A stretch of DNA of 64,000 nt from Cryptomeria japonica (Eukaryota > Streptophyta > Pinopsida > Cupressales > Cupressaceae). Within the stretch, counting starts at the first letter, position 1, and every line of letters begins with the position of its first letter. Where the stretch lies: assembly GCF_030272615.1 (NCBI RefSeq), contig NC_081413.1:607516209-607580208 (forward strand). Reading direction: 5' to 3'. The notes under the pieces were generated by a model. It was given only the letters and a program-made list of their open reading frames with translations. It searched no databases and was not told the DNA's origin. The position numbers were made by a program, and so were the translations under genes. Shown here one piece after another: positions 23,984 through 33,605 of this stretch.

Positions 23984-24568
23984 ACACATTTATCAATCAA
24001 ATTGTTTGTCAGCATTGGTCCTGTTGTTAATCAAAATCATGATCAAATCGACATCAATTATCTTTTGTCAAGACCTAATTGTCGTCCTTGCATTTCTAAT
24101 TCATCTTCTAGGGTTTCATGATTTAATTCATCTAATCTTGTTTGTCATTTCTCCCTCTAGGTTAAATAATTTATTTATTTATGCTAAGTCTTCTTGTCAC
24201 AATTAAATATTTATTTAATTGGCTAACTAATTCCTTCTCTCTTTGTGAATTAATTAATGAATGAAAAATTATTAATTAATTTACCTAATTTTGCAATTTA
24301 CTAATTTCTCCTAATTCCTAATTTTCTAATTTTCATCAATTTTCTAATTTCCTAATTTCTAATTCATCTAATTTTATATTTTCTCTAATATTTCTCCTAA
24401 TTTCATGGGAATGACATAGCAACTTTGTCATAATTTGTCATAATTATCAATCAATCAATTTTGCATAGGAAGTGTCAATTTTGTCATAATTTGTCATATT
24501 TGTCATTCTTGATTTGAAATTTCCTTTCAAATCTCTTCATGCTAATCTTGTCATTTCTCCAATTTGTC

Positions 24569-24577
24569 TATAAATTG
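24569..24577 (+). promoter_or_regulatory. TATA box in solo LTR K
   Basis: CTATAAATT follows a ccaat motif by a few bases, as in the E LTRs (CTATAAATG). This supports a plus-strand U3 promoter and a family link between K and E. Confidence 0.55.
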
Positions 24578-25155
24578 GATGAATTTCTTCAATCAAAGAT
24601 CCCAATTGATCACATTTTCAAATCCCCGAATCAATCACGTTTCTAGTATTCTTGCACCACCATCTTGTCAATCTTGCTTTCACATTATGCTTATGCACTT
24701 GAAGGTGAGATCCACAAAACAAAGCTATTTGAAGGAGAAAGAAGGACAATGGAGAATCATGGAGGAGACATCTGCATTTGAGATGGTTTGTGTTTGAATT
24801 GAATGTTTCATTTCCATATCTCTATTGAATGTTTGTAGGTTTTGTTATCATTGCAATTGAGTTTTCGTGATTGAACTAGTCTAATTTGCTACTTGCTTTG
24901 ATGATTTCCACATTTCCTACCTACAATACCAATGATTATTACTTCAAAGTAAAGTGTCCACATGATGTATTCGACATTACCAAGTGTCTTCCATGTCAAT
25001 GTAGGTACCGGTGAACATTATATCCTTTCGGTTAACCATATACCGATAACTGTTTGCACAGTTTACTGTTTGCCGGTGAATGTTGCTGGATCTCCAAAGT
25101 AGGTGTATTTAGCAGGTGTTGACATCAATGACAAAACCATACCAAAATACCAACA

Positions 25156-25572
25156 ATCTCCACTAAGACTCCCCTTTTCCTATCAGATAATGATATATAG
25201 AGGATGTTTATCGACAATCTATAGCCGACATTTGGGGAAAAACTGTCCTTTAATCGATACTAGAAGTTCGCTAACATGTTCTCTTCTCTCATTAACTACC
25301 AGCACACTATGTCATAGTTCAGAGATGCCTCTTCAAACCCTCGCAATGGAACCTTTGCAGGCACATCCATGGATGGGTCCCAAAAGAATAAATTCATCTC
25401 TAATGTTACGACTATTCCTTCTTTGGCTACTGCACAAGCCCCACAACAAAATAGAGTCTTCACTAAGTTGAATGACTCTTACTTGAGCATAATGCAACAG
25501 TTGTTGAAAGACACCTCATCACCCTTCTAGAAATTAAACCGATGTCTGATAGTCGACCCTACCCCCGTTGGT
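25156..25572 (+). pseudogene. C gag, continuation after the D insertion
   Basis: Joining the flanks of D and keeping one copy of the target duplication keeps the gag frame open. It then reads LFLSDNDI, a TAG, RMFIDNL, a TAG and PTFGEKLSFNRY, as in the end of a gypsy gag core. Five in-frame TAG stops occur and no other stop type. The segment ends near 25540, where the frame changes to that of the knuckle and protease region. Confidence 0.65.
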
Positions 25573-27935
25573 ATGATGGATCAAAGTTTTGCCATTATCA
25601 CTATTTGCCTAGTAATGACATTGAGTGTTGTTATCATCTTTGACATGTTGTCCAAGACCACATCGATAGTGGTGCAATTAGGGTGGATGCATGGAAGCAC
25701 AAATAAAACAAGTCTATTGATAAAACCAACAACGATTTGCAAATTTATACTGATCTTCTCCCTCCACATTCAACAAACTTTATCTTTGAACCGGATCCTC
25801 CTTCGAATGATGGTCCATATGTGAACATGATCACCATCACCCCCATTAGCACACCTCTGACCCAAAAGGGGAAGGTATATGCTTTGTCCCTATCATTTAC
25901 CCCTCTGGATGCCCCATACTATGGAGAGCCTACTCCTCTTTATGTCCCTGCCAAACTAAATGGTCAAACTATCACAGGTGTGATGTTTGACCTATTGAGA
26001 AGAGTCAACGTTATCACAAAGGAGACTCTCTTTGTGAATGATTGGCATAGGCTAGCATATGATGACTATTGCACAACTTTGAGGATGCATGATGGGTTTT
26101 CTATCTGCCCCTTGGGTAGTATCACCTTGATGGTCCTTGTAGGGCCTATGGTTGTGTCCTCTATGTTTGTGATCATCCTCGAGTCAGACCTCTTCTGAGT
26201 TAAGCTCGACATTCCTTGGCTGATTTCCATGGAGGCGGTCCCTTCAGTTGTCCACAAATGTCTTAAGTTCCCCCATGAGGGCATGGTGCATGTCATCTAG
26301 GACATTGGATATCAACCCCTGATTGCCCATGGTAATTTTTTGTTGGACTACTTTTGGCCTGCTTCGGTGGAGCCCATGCTTCCCTGCGGAGAACTAATGT
26401 ACCGTGCTTATTATCAATATAAGATGGGTGAGTTGGGCCCTACATCTGTGCAACCTAGTGTTTCATTGTCGCCTCTTGCATCAACCTCTCCTTCATCGAT
26501 TTTGTTCTTGGAGTGAGTAGTGCCTCATGTCTCCTCATCATCGGGGCTCGAAGATAATCCTTCTCCCTTGAACAGACCTTTGCATCCGCCTAAAACCGCA
26601 CAGCCTCCAATGATGTTTTTTTTTCCTGTGACTGCACCTAGCACAACCAAGGGAAAGGCACTCATGATGTCGAAGTCCGCAACCTGCCCTCCCTTTGAGC
26701 TCCTGATCATGGCCAATATTCCTTGACCCTCTCGTTATGAGAAAGAGAGGTGCTCTTCTCATGTTTCTTCATCTCCTATTGCACCTTCCTCATAGCCCAC
26801 GTCGACACCCTTTGTTCCTCCAACCACTCCTCAAGAGAAACGAGATCAAGCAACCATTGATGTGCATGTGGTGCCTCTCCAGGATGCACCTCTTGTTTCA
26901 TCGACTAGGCCTTCCCCTGTCCTTGATATAATTCTAGAGGCTTCTCCTATGGAGCATGATGCTCCTGAATCCTCTCCGACTTTGATTGGTGGTCCTCACC
27001 TCTATCAGAACCAACGTGCGCAAGAGCATAAATGTTTTCGATGGGCCTGAGCTTGAGAGCTTGAGACTTCCTTGCAGTCCACTAGTGTGGCTCAGACACC
27101 TAGCATTGCTATTTTAGAGCCTATCCCTTTGGTTGCTCCCATATCTACATCTATTTTGGTCTCGCTCCCTTCCACTTCAAGGGCTTTCGATCAACCTCCC
27201 CCTAAGCTGGTTCAGGTCTTCATTGCTCCTTCCCTGGAGCCTCCTCTTATCACTTCTTTTCCAGACATACCTCCCTTGTCCCAAACACTTAGTATGTTGC
27301 ATATGCAGGTGGTTCCCAGTGCAACTCTGTCTACCCCACCTGTTTCACCACCGCTCCAGCAACTGAGTTTTCCTAGGATCCTTCAGCCCACTATGGTTGC
27401 TAGGAGGTGTGACACTCCTATCTCGTGTAAGTGAAAGTTCAAACAAGGCCCTGTCCCAGACTTACGATGATGCAATTCTTCACAGGTATGTTCCTCACCC
27501 ATTCCTCTACCTGTCTTAGTGCCTTTTTTTTTGCTTGTCTCTATGTGCATGATCGATAAGGCCCTACCTTCTCCCAAATTTGTTACTGCCCCTCTTTCAG
27601 AGGTCACCAGTCCTGTTCTCATTTTATCTTCTCCAAATGAGTCACCTGCTTCCTCCACAAAATACTTCATGTTCGCCTCCTTGGAGGACATCCCGACCTT
27701 GTCTATGATCTTCACATGAGTGTTCACCCTTGCCTCCTCTGAGCCTGTAGATGAAGACGTCATTGTTGCTTCGTCTATTGCTCTCACTACTGGTGAGGCA
27801 CATAGTGCGGCCCTTACCATAGTCCCTCTCCGATCTCGCTCCCCTTCTCACTATGATCTAGATTGGGAGGATGAGGCTCTCCTTGAGGATGATGATCTCC
27901 TGAAGAACAATCCCCTCCTAAGAGCTGATCGTTAG
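25573..27935 (+). pseudogene. C Cys/His knuckle, protease-like segment and long Pro/Ser-rich acidic frame
   Basis: One frame can be followed for about 2.3 kb through stops that are nearly all TGA or TAG. It begins with a knuckle-like CHYHYLPSNDIECCYHL (about 25590), as in plant gypsy gag. Next comes a protease-like segment, PLYVPAKLNGQTITGVMFDLL (about 25940). The catalytic Asp-Thr/Ser-Gly is not recognisable there (DLLRR), so activity is doubtful. Where reverse transcriptase would follow, the frame instead becomes Pro/Ser/Thr/Leu-rich. It ends in an acidic tail with DLDWEDEALLEDDDLL (about 27850-27910). I do not recognise this C-terminal part. Stops such as ..VI-TAG-DIGYQ fit glutamine codons that decayed. 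Confidence 0.6.
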
Positions 27936-27988
27936 GATTTTCATCTTTCCTCTACATCTGTCTGCATGACTGTGTTCCCTCGTGCTTT

Positions 27989-28131
27989 CTTTATCTGTTT
28001 GTTCCCTTCTGCGAGACCCAAGTTACTCTGTAGGTACTTGGATATGGGAGGTTGACTATCTTTATCTGTTGTGCTCCCCTGACGGACCCGAGTTACTCCG
28101 TAGGCACTCGGATATAGGGGATTTTTTGTCA
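27989..28131 (+). repeat. ~72-bp imperfect direct duplication in the C 3' region
   Basis: ctttatctgtttgttccc at 27989 and ctttatctgttgtgctccc near 28060 each lead into an agttactc(t/c)gtagg block ending in cggatat or tggatat. It lies just downstream of the coding frame. Confidence 0.7.
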
Positions 28132-28199
28132 CTAATATTCTTCTATTTGTCTATCTCCATCTATTTGTCATATCTTGCTTTTCGACATTCAGGAACGAT

Positions 28200-29303
28200 G
28201 CAAACTATTGGGGGCATTTTTTCCTTCTTCCATGTTGACCCCAATTTTTATTTTATTTTATTTTATCTTTGTCTTCATGTGCTCTTCTTCAAATCTGATA
28301 AATTTGGTGCTATGACGATACACCCATCTCGCAGTGATACTATATATTCTTTTGACGCTGCTATGGGTTCTGATGTAAGACTATCAGATCCCTCTATCCT
28401 CTTGCATTGAATCTTTTGATGTTATGGGTATCTATGTGCCACTTTCTCTTGGTGGCATTCCACGGGAACATCTCACTATGTTGATGTGCCACAACTGCTC
28501 TTCTCCTTAGAATGACATGCCTTCAATGTAAATCATTCTAAGGGGGGGCCTCCATAGCTGCATTTTGTCTTTTAGCTCTTGCATTTTTTTCTTGTGCTAG
28601 TTTCTTTTTCATGCTCACCTAGGTTGGGGCCAAACACTTGATCTTTTTCTTTTCCAAGATTGCCTAGGTGGGGGCAAAAGCCACTGGATCTGTTCCAAAT
28701 ATCACCTACATGGGGTCCAAACCATTCTGAATTTTTTCTCTCTTGTTTTCCTTTGTAGGGGCCAATCTACTACTTACCAAATTTATTTGCCCTATCGCAT
28801 GGTCATCTAGCATACCACTAACCACGTCGGCAAATTTATCTCCTATCTGCCCTATCGCATGGTCATCTAGCATGTCACTATCCATGTTGGCAATCATCTT
28901 GCCCTATCGTATGGTTATCCATACCAACATATCACACCCTATCGTATGGTCATCTAGCATAACACATCTTGCTACCCATACCTATGTATCTTATACCAAT
29001 GACAACCGCTTATCTCGTATATTTCCATAACCAGGGGTTTTCCTCCAAGGTGAGGTTTGTTTCTGTTATGTTATCTTATCCTTTCCTTTATCTTACCATC
29101 CATCAAGCTAGTCTATAGCTAGCATGTTGGTGATGCACCAAGTACCAATATCTATTCCAAATCTTAGCATCATCTCGTTGGGGGAAACCTCATATGATCA
29201 ACAAATATCTACCTCCTTGTCGCAACTTTTTTTTATCAGTATCTTCCTCTACTTTAGCTTTGCATCCCTCAACAAAGGCATGCTCACTAAAGTGGGGGCA
29301 AAA
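28200..29303 (+). promoter_or_regulatory. C 3' untranslated region with repeated polypurine-like motifs
   Basis: Polypurine-like blocks recur: tattgggggcat (about 28208), aagggggggcct (28540), gttggggccaaac (28625), gtgggggcaaaag (28670), atggggtccaaac (28712) and taggggccaatc (28757). The one next to the LTR is agtgggggcaaaa (29291-29303). The last is the expected functional tract, and the others look like diverged duplicates. No gene is present. Confidence 0.6.
28787..28965 (+). repeat. Four copies of ccctatcg(c/t)atggtcatc in the C 3' region
   Basis: Copies at about 28789, 28849, 28902 and 28938 share ccctatcgyatggtyatc, and three continue ctagcat. Spacing is 60, about 53 and about 36 bp. 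The copies lie within the polypurine-like array. Confidence 0.75.
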
Positions 29304-30408
29304 TGTAATGTCAAAAATCCTACCCCTTTGCGATTAATGTGATAAATGGCATCTTCCTCCATGTCATAGGAGGTCGGGCTTCACCACCTTGTCCTTTTGT
29401 CCATTCGGATTTATCCTTATCATCTCTAACTGAAGTATTACCAACACTGCCAACCTGTCACCTTTAGGGACATAGGCGCGACACAGAGACATCTGCGCGG
29501 TCCACTAGTGTACCGCAAATCTGACAGTCCGCAAGTGGTCATTTGAACATTACGCCTATGCCCAGAAGGAATGGTAATGCCTTTGTATGCACCCATCGAC
29601 GTCCAGTTTCCTTCCAGGGCCTTTATCTATCAATTTCAAAGGCATTTGGAGGGATTCTCTTGGCAAGTGGATGACATTTTGCAGGTTGAAGCTCTTGGAG
29701 GTTATCTTTGGATAGCATTCTACAAGCATCACCATTGTTGCAACATTTCAAGCACTCTACACCAGCATTTCCAACAATTGTTCATGGAAGGGGATTTTCC
29801 TTTATCTCTCTCTTTCATTTTCCAATATCTTTTACCAATCTCTTGTTGCATCTTTTTTGTTATCTTTATCCCTTTATTATTCCTATGGCTTCTTGGGTTT
29901 TTTCATGGAGGTAGAAACACAAAAATTGGGATCTGACTTAGGCAGGCTCCAAAACACAACCCACAACATTTTCTCTCTTGCATGTGCGTAGGTACATTAT
30001 TGTGAGGAAGAGATTAACTTGTGGGAGGCTTCATAGTGTGGACCACGTGTAACATTCTCTCATTCCTTTTTATCTCTTGGTTTAGTCTCATGCTCTATGT
30101 CATTGCTTTATTTTAATACCTTTTTATCAGTTAATACATTATGTCAGTGCATCTAGAGATTCTTGCTTGGACTCTGTAATTTGTCTGTACAGGATAATAG
30201 TGTGTCACGTTGGTGTCCCAGCTCTACTCGCTTGTCCCAAGGACAGAGGTACAGTGGAGCCGTCCATAGAGTCCTCTTGGATTTTTGACACTTTAGCATA
30301 ACTCTATCATCCCCTGGCTCATCCTAGCACCATTTTGAGGAGGTATCAAAGGGATAGTTTATTATCAAGGATCCATCATCCTTGAGGTAGCAAATTTCCT
30401 TTGTTACA
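29304..30408 (+). repeat. C 3' LTR
   Basis: This 1105-bp LTR begins TGTAATGTCAAAAATCC and ends TTTGTTACA, followed by the duplication agcac. It lacks J and so shows the empty site. Confidence 0.9.
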
Positions 30409-30803
30409 AGCACTAGTTAGCTTGTTCACCTCATCATTCTTAACAGATTTCAAAGTAGGTACGGTTCTAAATGGACATAAACTATTTAAATCGCTTAGGG
30501 CCAATTTTGAAATTTGATATGGTTGATCTAGCCACAAGTAATCCTCATGAATTCTACTCAAAACTATTCTTATATCTCCTCATCATGAAAAATAGTAAAG
30601 TCACCCCATGCAACCAAACCCTTATTCCCTAGAATAGCATACTCATCCCTAAATCCTTGTGTTCCATCTACCAAATGAGTTCTCTTGAAATCCCTAAGTT
30701 TGCTATGATCATATTCTTCCAAAGGGGCATTGAATATAACTGAAAAGATCTTCCATAAATACCACATTTTTGGGAATAGCAAAAAATTCTCCAATTTCAT
30801 CAT
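30409..30803 (-). pseudogene. Unidentified B frame (ORFX), N-terminal part
   Basis: On the minus strand a frame from 30803 starts MMKLENFLLFPKMWYLWKIF and runs to 30570 with NKGLVAWGDFTIFHDEE. After a frameshift near 30565, RIHEDYLWLDQPYQIS and FRTVPTLKSVKNDEVNK continue to the C boundary. The frame then carries on at 13143. I cannot assign a family. In autonomous relatives a frame between gag and the 3' LTR would be preceded by pol, which is missing here. Confidence 0.55.
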
Positions 30804-31359
30804 CTGACGACAAAAGAAATGGTCTAAATTCTAAACTAGGTCTATCCTTTTCATTGTTACTAACAATTTTTGGATTTTCCACCTAAGAAAAGATTCAAAT
30901 AAGAGAAATACCTTGAACATATATTCTTCACTTCTCCTTGTACTCTTCTGTTATTCGATCACATTTGCACAAATGACACTTGAATAAGGAATATATAATC
31001 ATCAATTAGGCTTTTCCAAAAAGTTGATACACTGTACACTCGCAATTGCCAAAAATGTTCTGAACCATCAAAGTTGCTTAAAATCCACCAAAAAATACTA
31101 CCACACATCAATAGTGTTGAGATCCACCCAACACCAATCCAAGAGGGGATGAAAGAAACTCTTTTGAGATCTCCCTCTCAGACACAACTATCTGAGTTAG
31201 TTACCGGATGAAGGGCATGAACTCACAGAAGGTGTGGATCCATCCATAGTCTTTTCTTCAGTTTCAACATTTGACTTCTTCACCCATTTCATCTTTGAAT
31301 CTTCTCATTTTTCTTTCTGATACCAACTTTCTTCTCTAGACCATTAGATCTTTCTATTC
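30804..31359 (-). other. B interior between gag and ORFX, no domain seen
   Basis: Short minus-strand frames with many stops show no recognised motif. Protease, integrase and reverse transcriptase would be expected here in an autonomous copia element, but only about 550 bp separate gag from ORFX. Confidence 0.5.
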
Positions 31360-32162
31360 TTATTCTGCAATTTCTCGCAATATGACCTATTTTGTTACAA
31401 TTGTGACATACCGGACCTTTCTGAGGTTTTCTATCATTCATCCTGATGTTTGAAAAGGTTTTGTTTGTCTTACACTAAACAACTTTGTGTCCAAATGTTT
31501 TGCAAGCATAAAATATTCCATTAAAGGTATGAGCATAACTCAAATTTCCATATCCATTCCTTATTACTCTACTTCTGCATTCAATAGCCTTATGACCAAA
31601 CTTTTTGTAAGAAAAACATCTCATACCATTCGACTGATTTTTGTTCTGAATTTTTCATTCACTAGCTCTATGTCCAAATCTATTACAAGTAAAATAGTTA
31701 CCATTAAAAGAAGAATACTTGATAGGAACATGAGGAGCTCTCTGAACATTTTTAAACCTTTAGTTATTTTAAAATTTGTCCTTAACCTTTTCTTTATCTT
31801 TGTCATTTCCTTAACTTTCACCTTCTTTAAAGCCAAGCCCATTCTTATCTTTATTGTCTTTGATTTTTCAAAACCACATCCAATACTTCGCTACCACCTT
31901 TGAGTTTTATCCCATTATCAATTTGATCTTTTATATTTTTCAATTCCTCATTGAGTTTGAGAACTTCTTCAACAAGATTTTCACATTCCCTGGTCTTCTC
32001 ATCAAGCTTAGTTTCAAATTCATCAATAACATTCTTTCCTTTGTCCAGGAAGGTTCTTAAAAAAGAAATCTTTTCAACTGCTTTCTTATGTTTTTTTCTA
32101 CTATCTTCTAGATTTTCCAAAGTGGATCTCATTTCACCTTCCATGTCAACTATACCATCCAC
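31360..32162 (-). pseudogene. B gag relic with coiled coil and four tandem zinc-knuckle repeats
   Basis: Reading leftward, the first part (32162-31851) is highly charged and helical with heptad-like KTRECENLVEEVLKLNEEL, a likely coiled coil. After a frameshift, one frame (about 31700-31360) carries four evenly spaced CCHC-like units. These are YFTCNRFGHRASE followed by a stop; CFSYKKFGHKAIEC; FYACKTFGHKVV, stop, C; and CHNCNKIGHIARNC. Only the last keeps all four ligands. In the others single changes removed Cys residues. Tandem knuckles of this FGHKA type occur in some plant copia gags and bind RNA. A mixture of stops shows the gene is dead. Confidence 0.75.
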
Positions 32163-32249
32163 ATCATTCCATTCATTTCAATCCATGGTATTCATAGTGT
32201 TCAAAATCAAAGATCCACCTCAATGGTTAAGTTGACTCTTTAGGAACTA

Positions 32250-32263
32250 GAGCCCTTATACCA
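32250..32263 (-). promoter_or_regulatory. B primer-binding site (diverged tRNA-iMet type)
   Basis: Minus-strand TGGTATAAGGGCTC lies two bases from the LTR end. It resembles the copia consensus TGGTATCAGAGC with a few changes. Confidence 0.7.
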
Positions 32264-32265
32264 AT

Positions 32266-33436
32266 TGTTGAACATTATTGGAGGCTGAGAGGGGGGGGGG
32301 GCAAATCAACATTCACAAATATTATCAAATTAAAGTGATTCTAATTCCATCATTCATAAATATTAATGAGCTAAAAGTAAATTGAAATAACAACAAAACA
32401 TCCACATGATGACACTAGATTTTTACATGGAAAACCCAAACTAGGAAAAACCACAGTGAGAATTAAATTCACAATATATATAGTAATAGTTTTACAATAG
32501 ACTATGCTTCCTGCCAAAAGAGCTTACTACTCTGGACTTGTAGACTAAGATGCACAACCTCAAGCAAGATAAAAAGGGACTTGCTCTACTAAAGATCGCT
32601 TCTTCAAGGAAAAGTATGGTATTGATCTCATAAAGTAATAAGAATAATAAATTGAACTACATACAAAAATCATGTATTAAAATGCCGATAACAGTTCTTT
32701 GAATATACTCATCTGACTTCTTTGTATACCTCTGAATCATTGCTCATACTCACTTCATATCTACTGGTCATCTATCCATTTTGTATTCACAATACTTCTT
32801 CTTCTTTCATATATCTTCGCTTTTTTATATACATCACACCTATTACAATCAAGATACATATACCAATCAGATCCAAAAACAACCATGACTAGGTCGAAAA
32901 GCAGGTATGTGACGTGTAAATAGCATTGACCGAAAAATACATTATCCAGAAGGTAAAAGGAATATGTACCAAGTTGACACTCCTTCCAACTAATATCAAA
33001 AACATTTTATACTCAACGCTCAAACCAAAAAGCACAAATTGGTACCAAAAATCTATTCTATGCAACACACTACTTATCCCAAACCAAAAAACAAATAAAA
33101 CAGTCCATCCAAGGGAATCATGACATTTGTCTTAATGAAACAGTAACTTATAATCTCCTGAAATATATCTAGAACAAATACTAATTCTAGTCCATGATAA
33201 GTTTCTCCAAATCAATCAATAGAGGTACTTTCGGACCAGGTGAAGAACACCAAACCTCTGAAAACATACAAACACATCATCCCATATCTTCCCATCATCA
33301 AAATGCCAAGAGAACAAAAGCATCTGGGCCACCAATTGATCTGATCTAGGATCCAGATCACCAATAACAATCGGGTCAATGTGATATTGATAAAGGTTTG
33401 ACATCAATGACAACAATGACATCCAAATGTGTAATA
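32266..33436 (-). repeat. B 5' LTR
   Basis: This 1171-bp LTR starts TGTTGAACATT and ends GTGTAATA. It carries a 12-base G run in the conserved gagag-G block. It has no E insertion and no extra segment, so it serves as the empty-site reference for the left LTR. Confidence 0.9.
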
Positions 33437-33441
33437 GTATT

Positions 33442-33605
33442 ATCATACATGATAGGAATAGGCTCATCATAAATCACCTTAACATCTTTCAACGTTTGCT
33501 TCATCCAAATTATTTGAGTGCATCAAGATGTTGTAGCAATGTATTTGGCTTCTATAGTGGATAACGAAATTTAATCTTTCTTCTTATTGAATTAGGAGAC
33601 CAATA
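33442..33605 (-). pseudogene. Copia RNase H fragment (element A, part 2)
   Basis: Minus-strand translation gives SLSTIEAKYIATTS, IIWMKQTLKDVKVIYDEP and IPIMYDNT. These are standard blocks of copia RNase H preceding the piece at 2040-2233. The joint with that piece is exactly the B target site gtatt. Upstream of NILVS the gene is cut by the LTR-like sequence G, and the rest of A is not in the window. Confidence 0.8.

Larger units (their letters stand above)
23383..24925 (+). mobile_element. K: solo LTR of the TGTAGACA family
   Basis: K starts TGTAGACATCTAAAAATGG and ends CATTTCCTACCTACA, with an exact duplication atacc on both sides (23378-23382 and 24926-24930). The empty site is visible in the D left LTR. 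At 1543 bp with no internal domain it is a solo LTR. It contains 47-bp tandem repeats, an AT-rich ttaattaa zone and a TATA box. The open frames inside it (23620-24206) come from the tandem repeats and are not considered genes. Confidence 0.9.
16912..25155 (-). mobile_element. Element D: near-complete Ty1/copia (Sirevirus-like) retrotransposon
   Basis: The LTRs (16912-17969 and 22540-25155) begin TGTAGGTCCCGGAGAC and end AAAATACCAACA. Flanks are atctt (16907-16911) and atctc (25156-25160). A minus-strand primer site at 22525-22537, polypurine tracts at 17970 and one long gag-pol frame give minus orientation. Over the first ~330 aligned LTR bases I count about 14 differences (roughly 4%), so D is younger than the other complete elements. 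It has all copia domains and only two stop codons. It sits in the gag of C, and its 5' LTR carries K. Confidence 0.93.
22540..25155 (-). repeat. D 5' LTR (interrupted by solo LTR K)
   Basis: Segments 22540-23382 and 24931-25155 together match the left LTR across its length. K and its duplicated atacc account for the extra 1548 bp. Confidence 0.92.
13144..30408 (+). mobile_element. Element C: gypsy-like LTR retrotransposon with gag and degenerate protease, no pol
   Basis: The LTRs run 13144-15433 (with insertion J) and 29304-30408, starting T(G/A)TAATGTCAAAAATC and ending TGTTACA. Flanks are aacac (13139-13143) and agcac (30409-30413), one transition apart. A polypurine tract agtgggggcaaaa precedes the right LTR, giving plus orientation. 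With D removed the interior is about 5.6 kb. It contains a retrotransposon gag domain, a Cys/His knuckle, a protease-like segment and a long Pro/Ser-rich acidic frame. Integrase, reverse transcriptase and RNase H are absent. It lies inside the unidentified frame of element B. Confidence 0.88.
2234..33436 (-). mobile_element. Element B: copia-like LTR retrotransposon without pol, split by E and C
   Basis: B begins TGTTGAGCAC at 2234 and ends ..GTGTAATA at 33436, flanked on both sides by gtatt (2229-2233 and 33437-33441). The canonical terminal CA survives in the left copy (gtaaca) and is TA in the right copy. A minus-strand primer site lies next to the right LTR and a polypurine tract next to the left LTR, so transcription ran right to left. 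After removing E and C the interior is only about 3.7 kb. It holds a coiled-coil and zinc-knuckle gag relic and an unidentified frame. No protease, integrase, reverse transcriptase or RNase H was found. It interrupts the RNase H gene of element A. Confidence 0.85.

Noticed and set aside
23620-24206. Overlapping frames with repeated CDRFVID-like segments
   Set aside because: They come from the 47-bp tandem repeat in solo LTR K and change frame freely. No start or domain supports coding.
27383-27820. 145-codon minus-strand frame
   Set aside because: It is antisense to the long frame of element C, which has a protein-like order of domains. Treated as a shadow.
31487-31903. 138-codon plus-strand frame
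   Set aside because: It is antisense to the zinc-knuckle gag of element B.
2234-33436. Element B as a fragment of a normal autonomous copia whose pol was displaced by E or C
   Set aside because: Flanks of both insertions rejoin without gaps large enough for pol, and only about 3.7 kb of interior exists. Pol is absent, not displaced.
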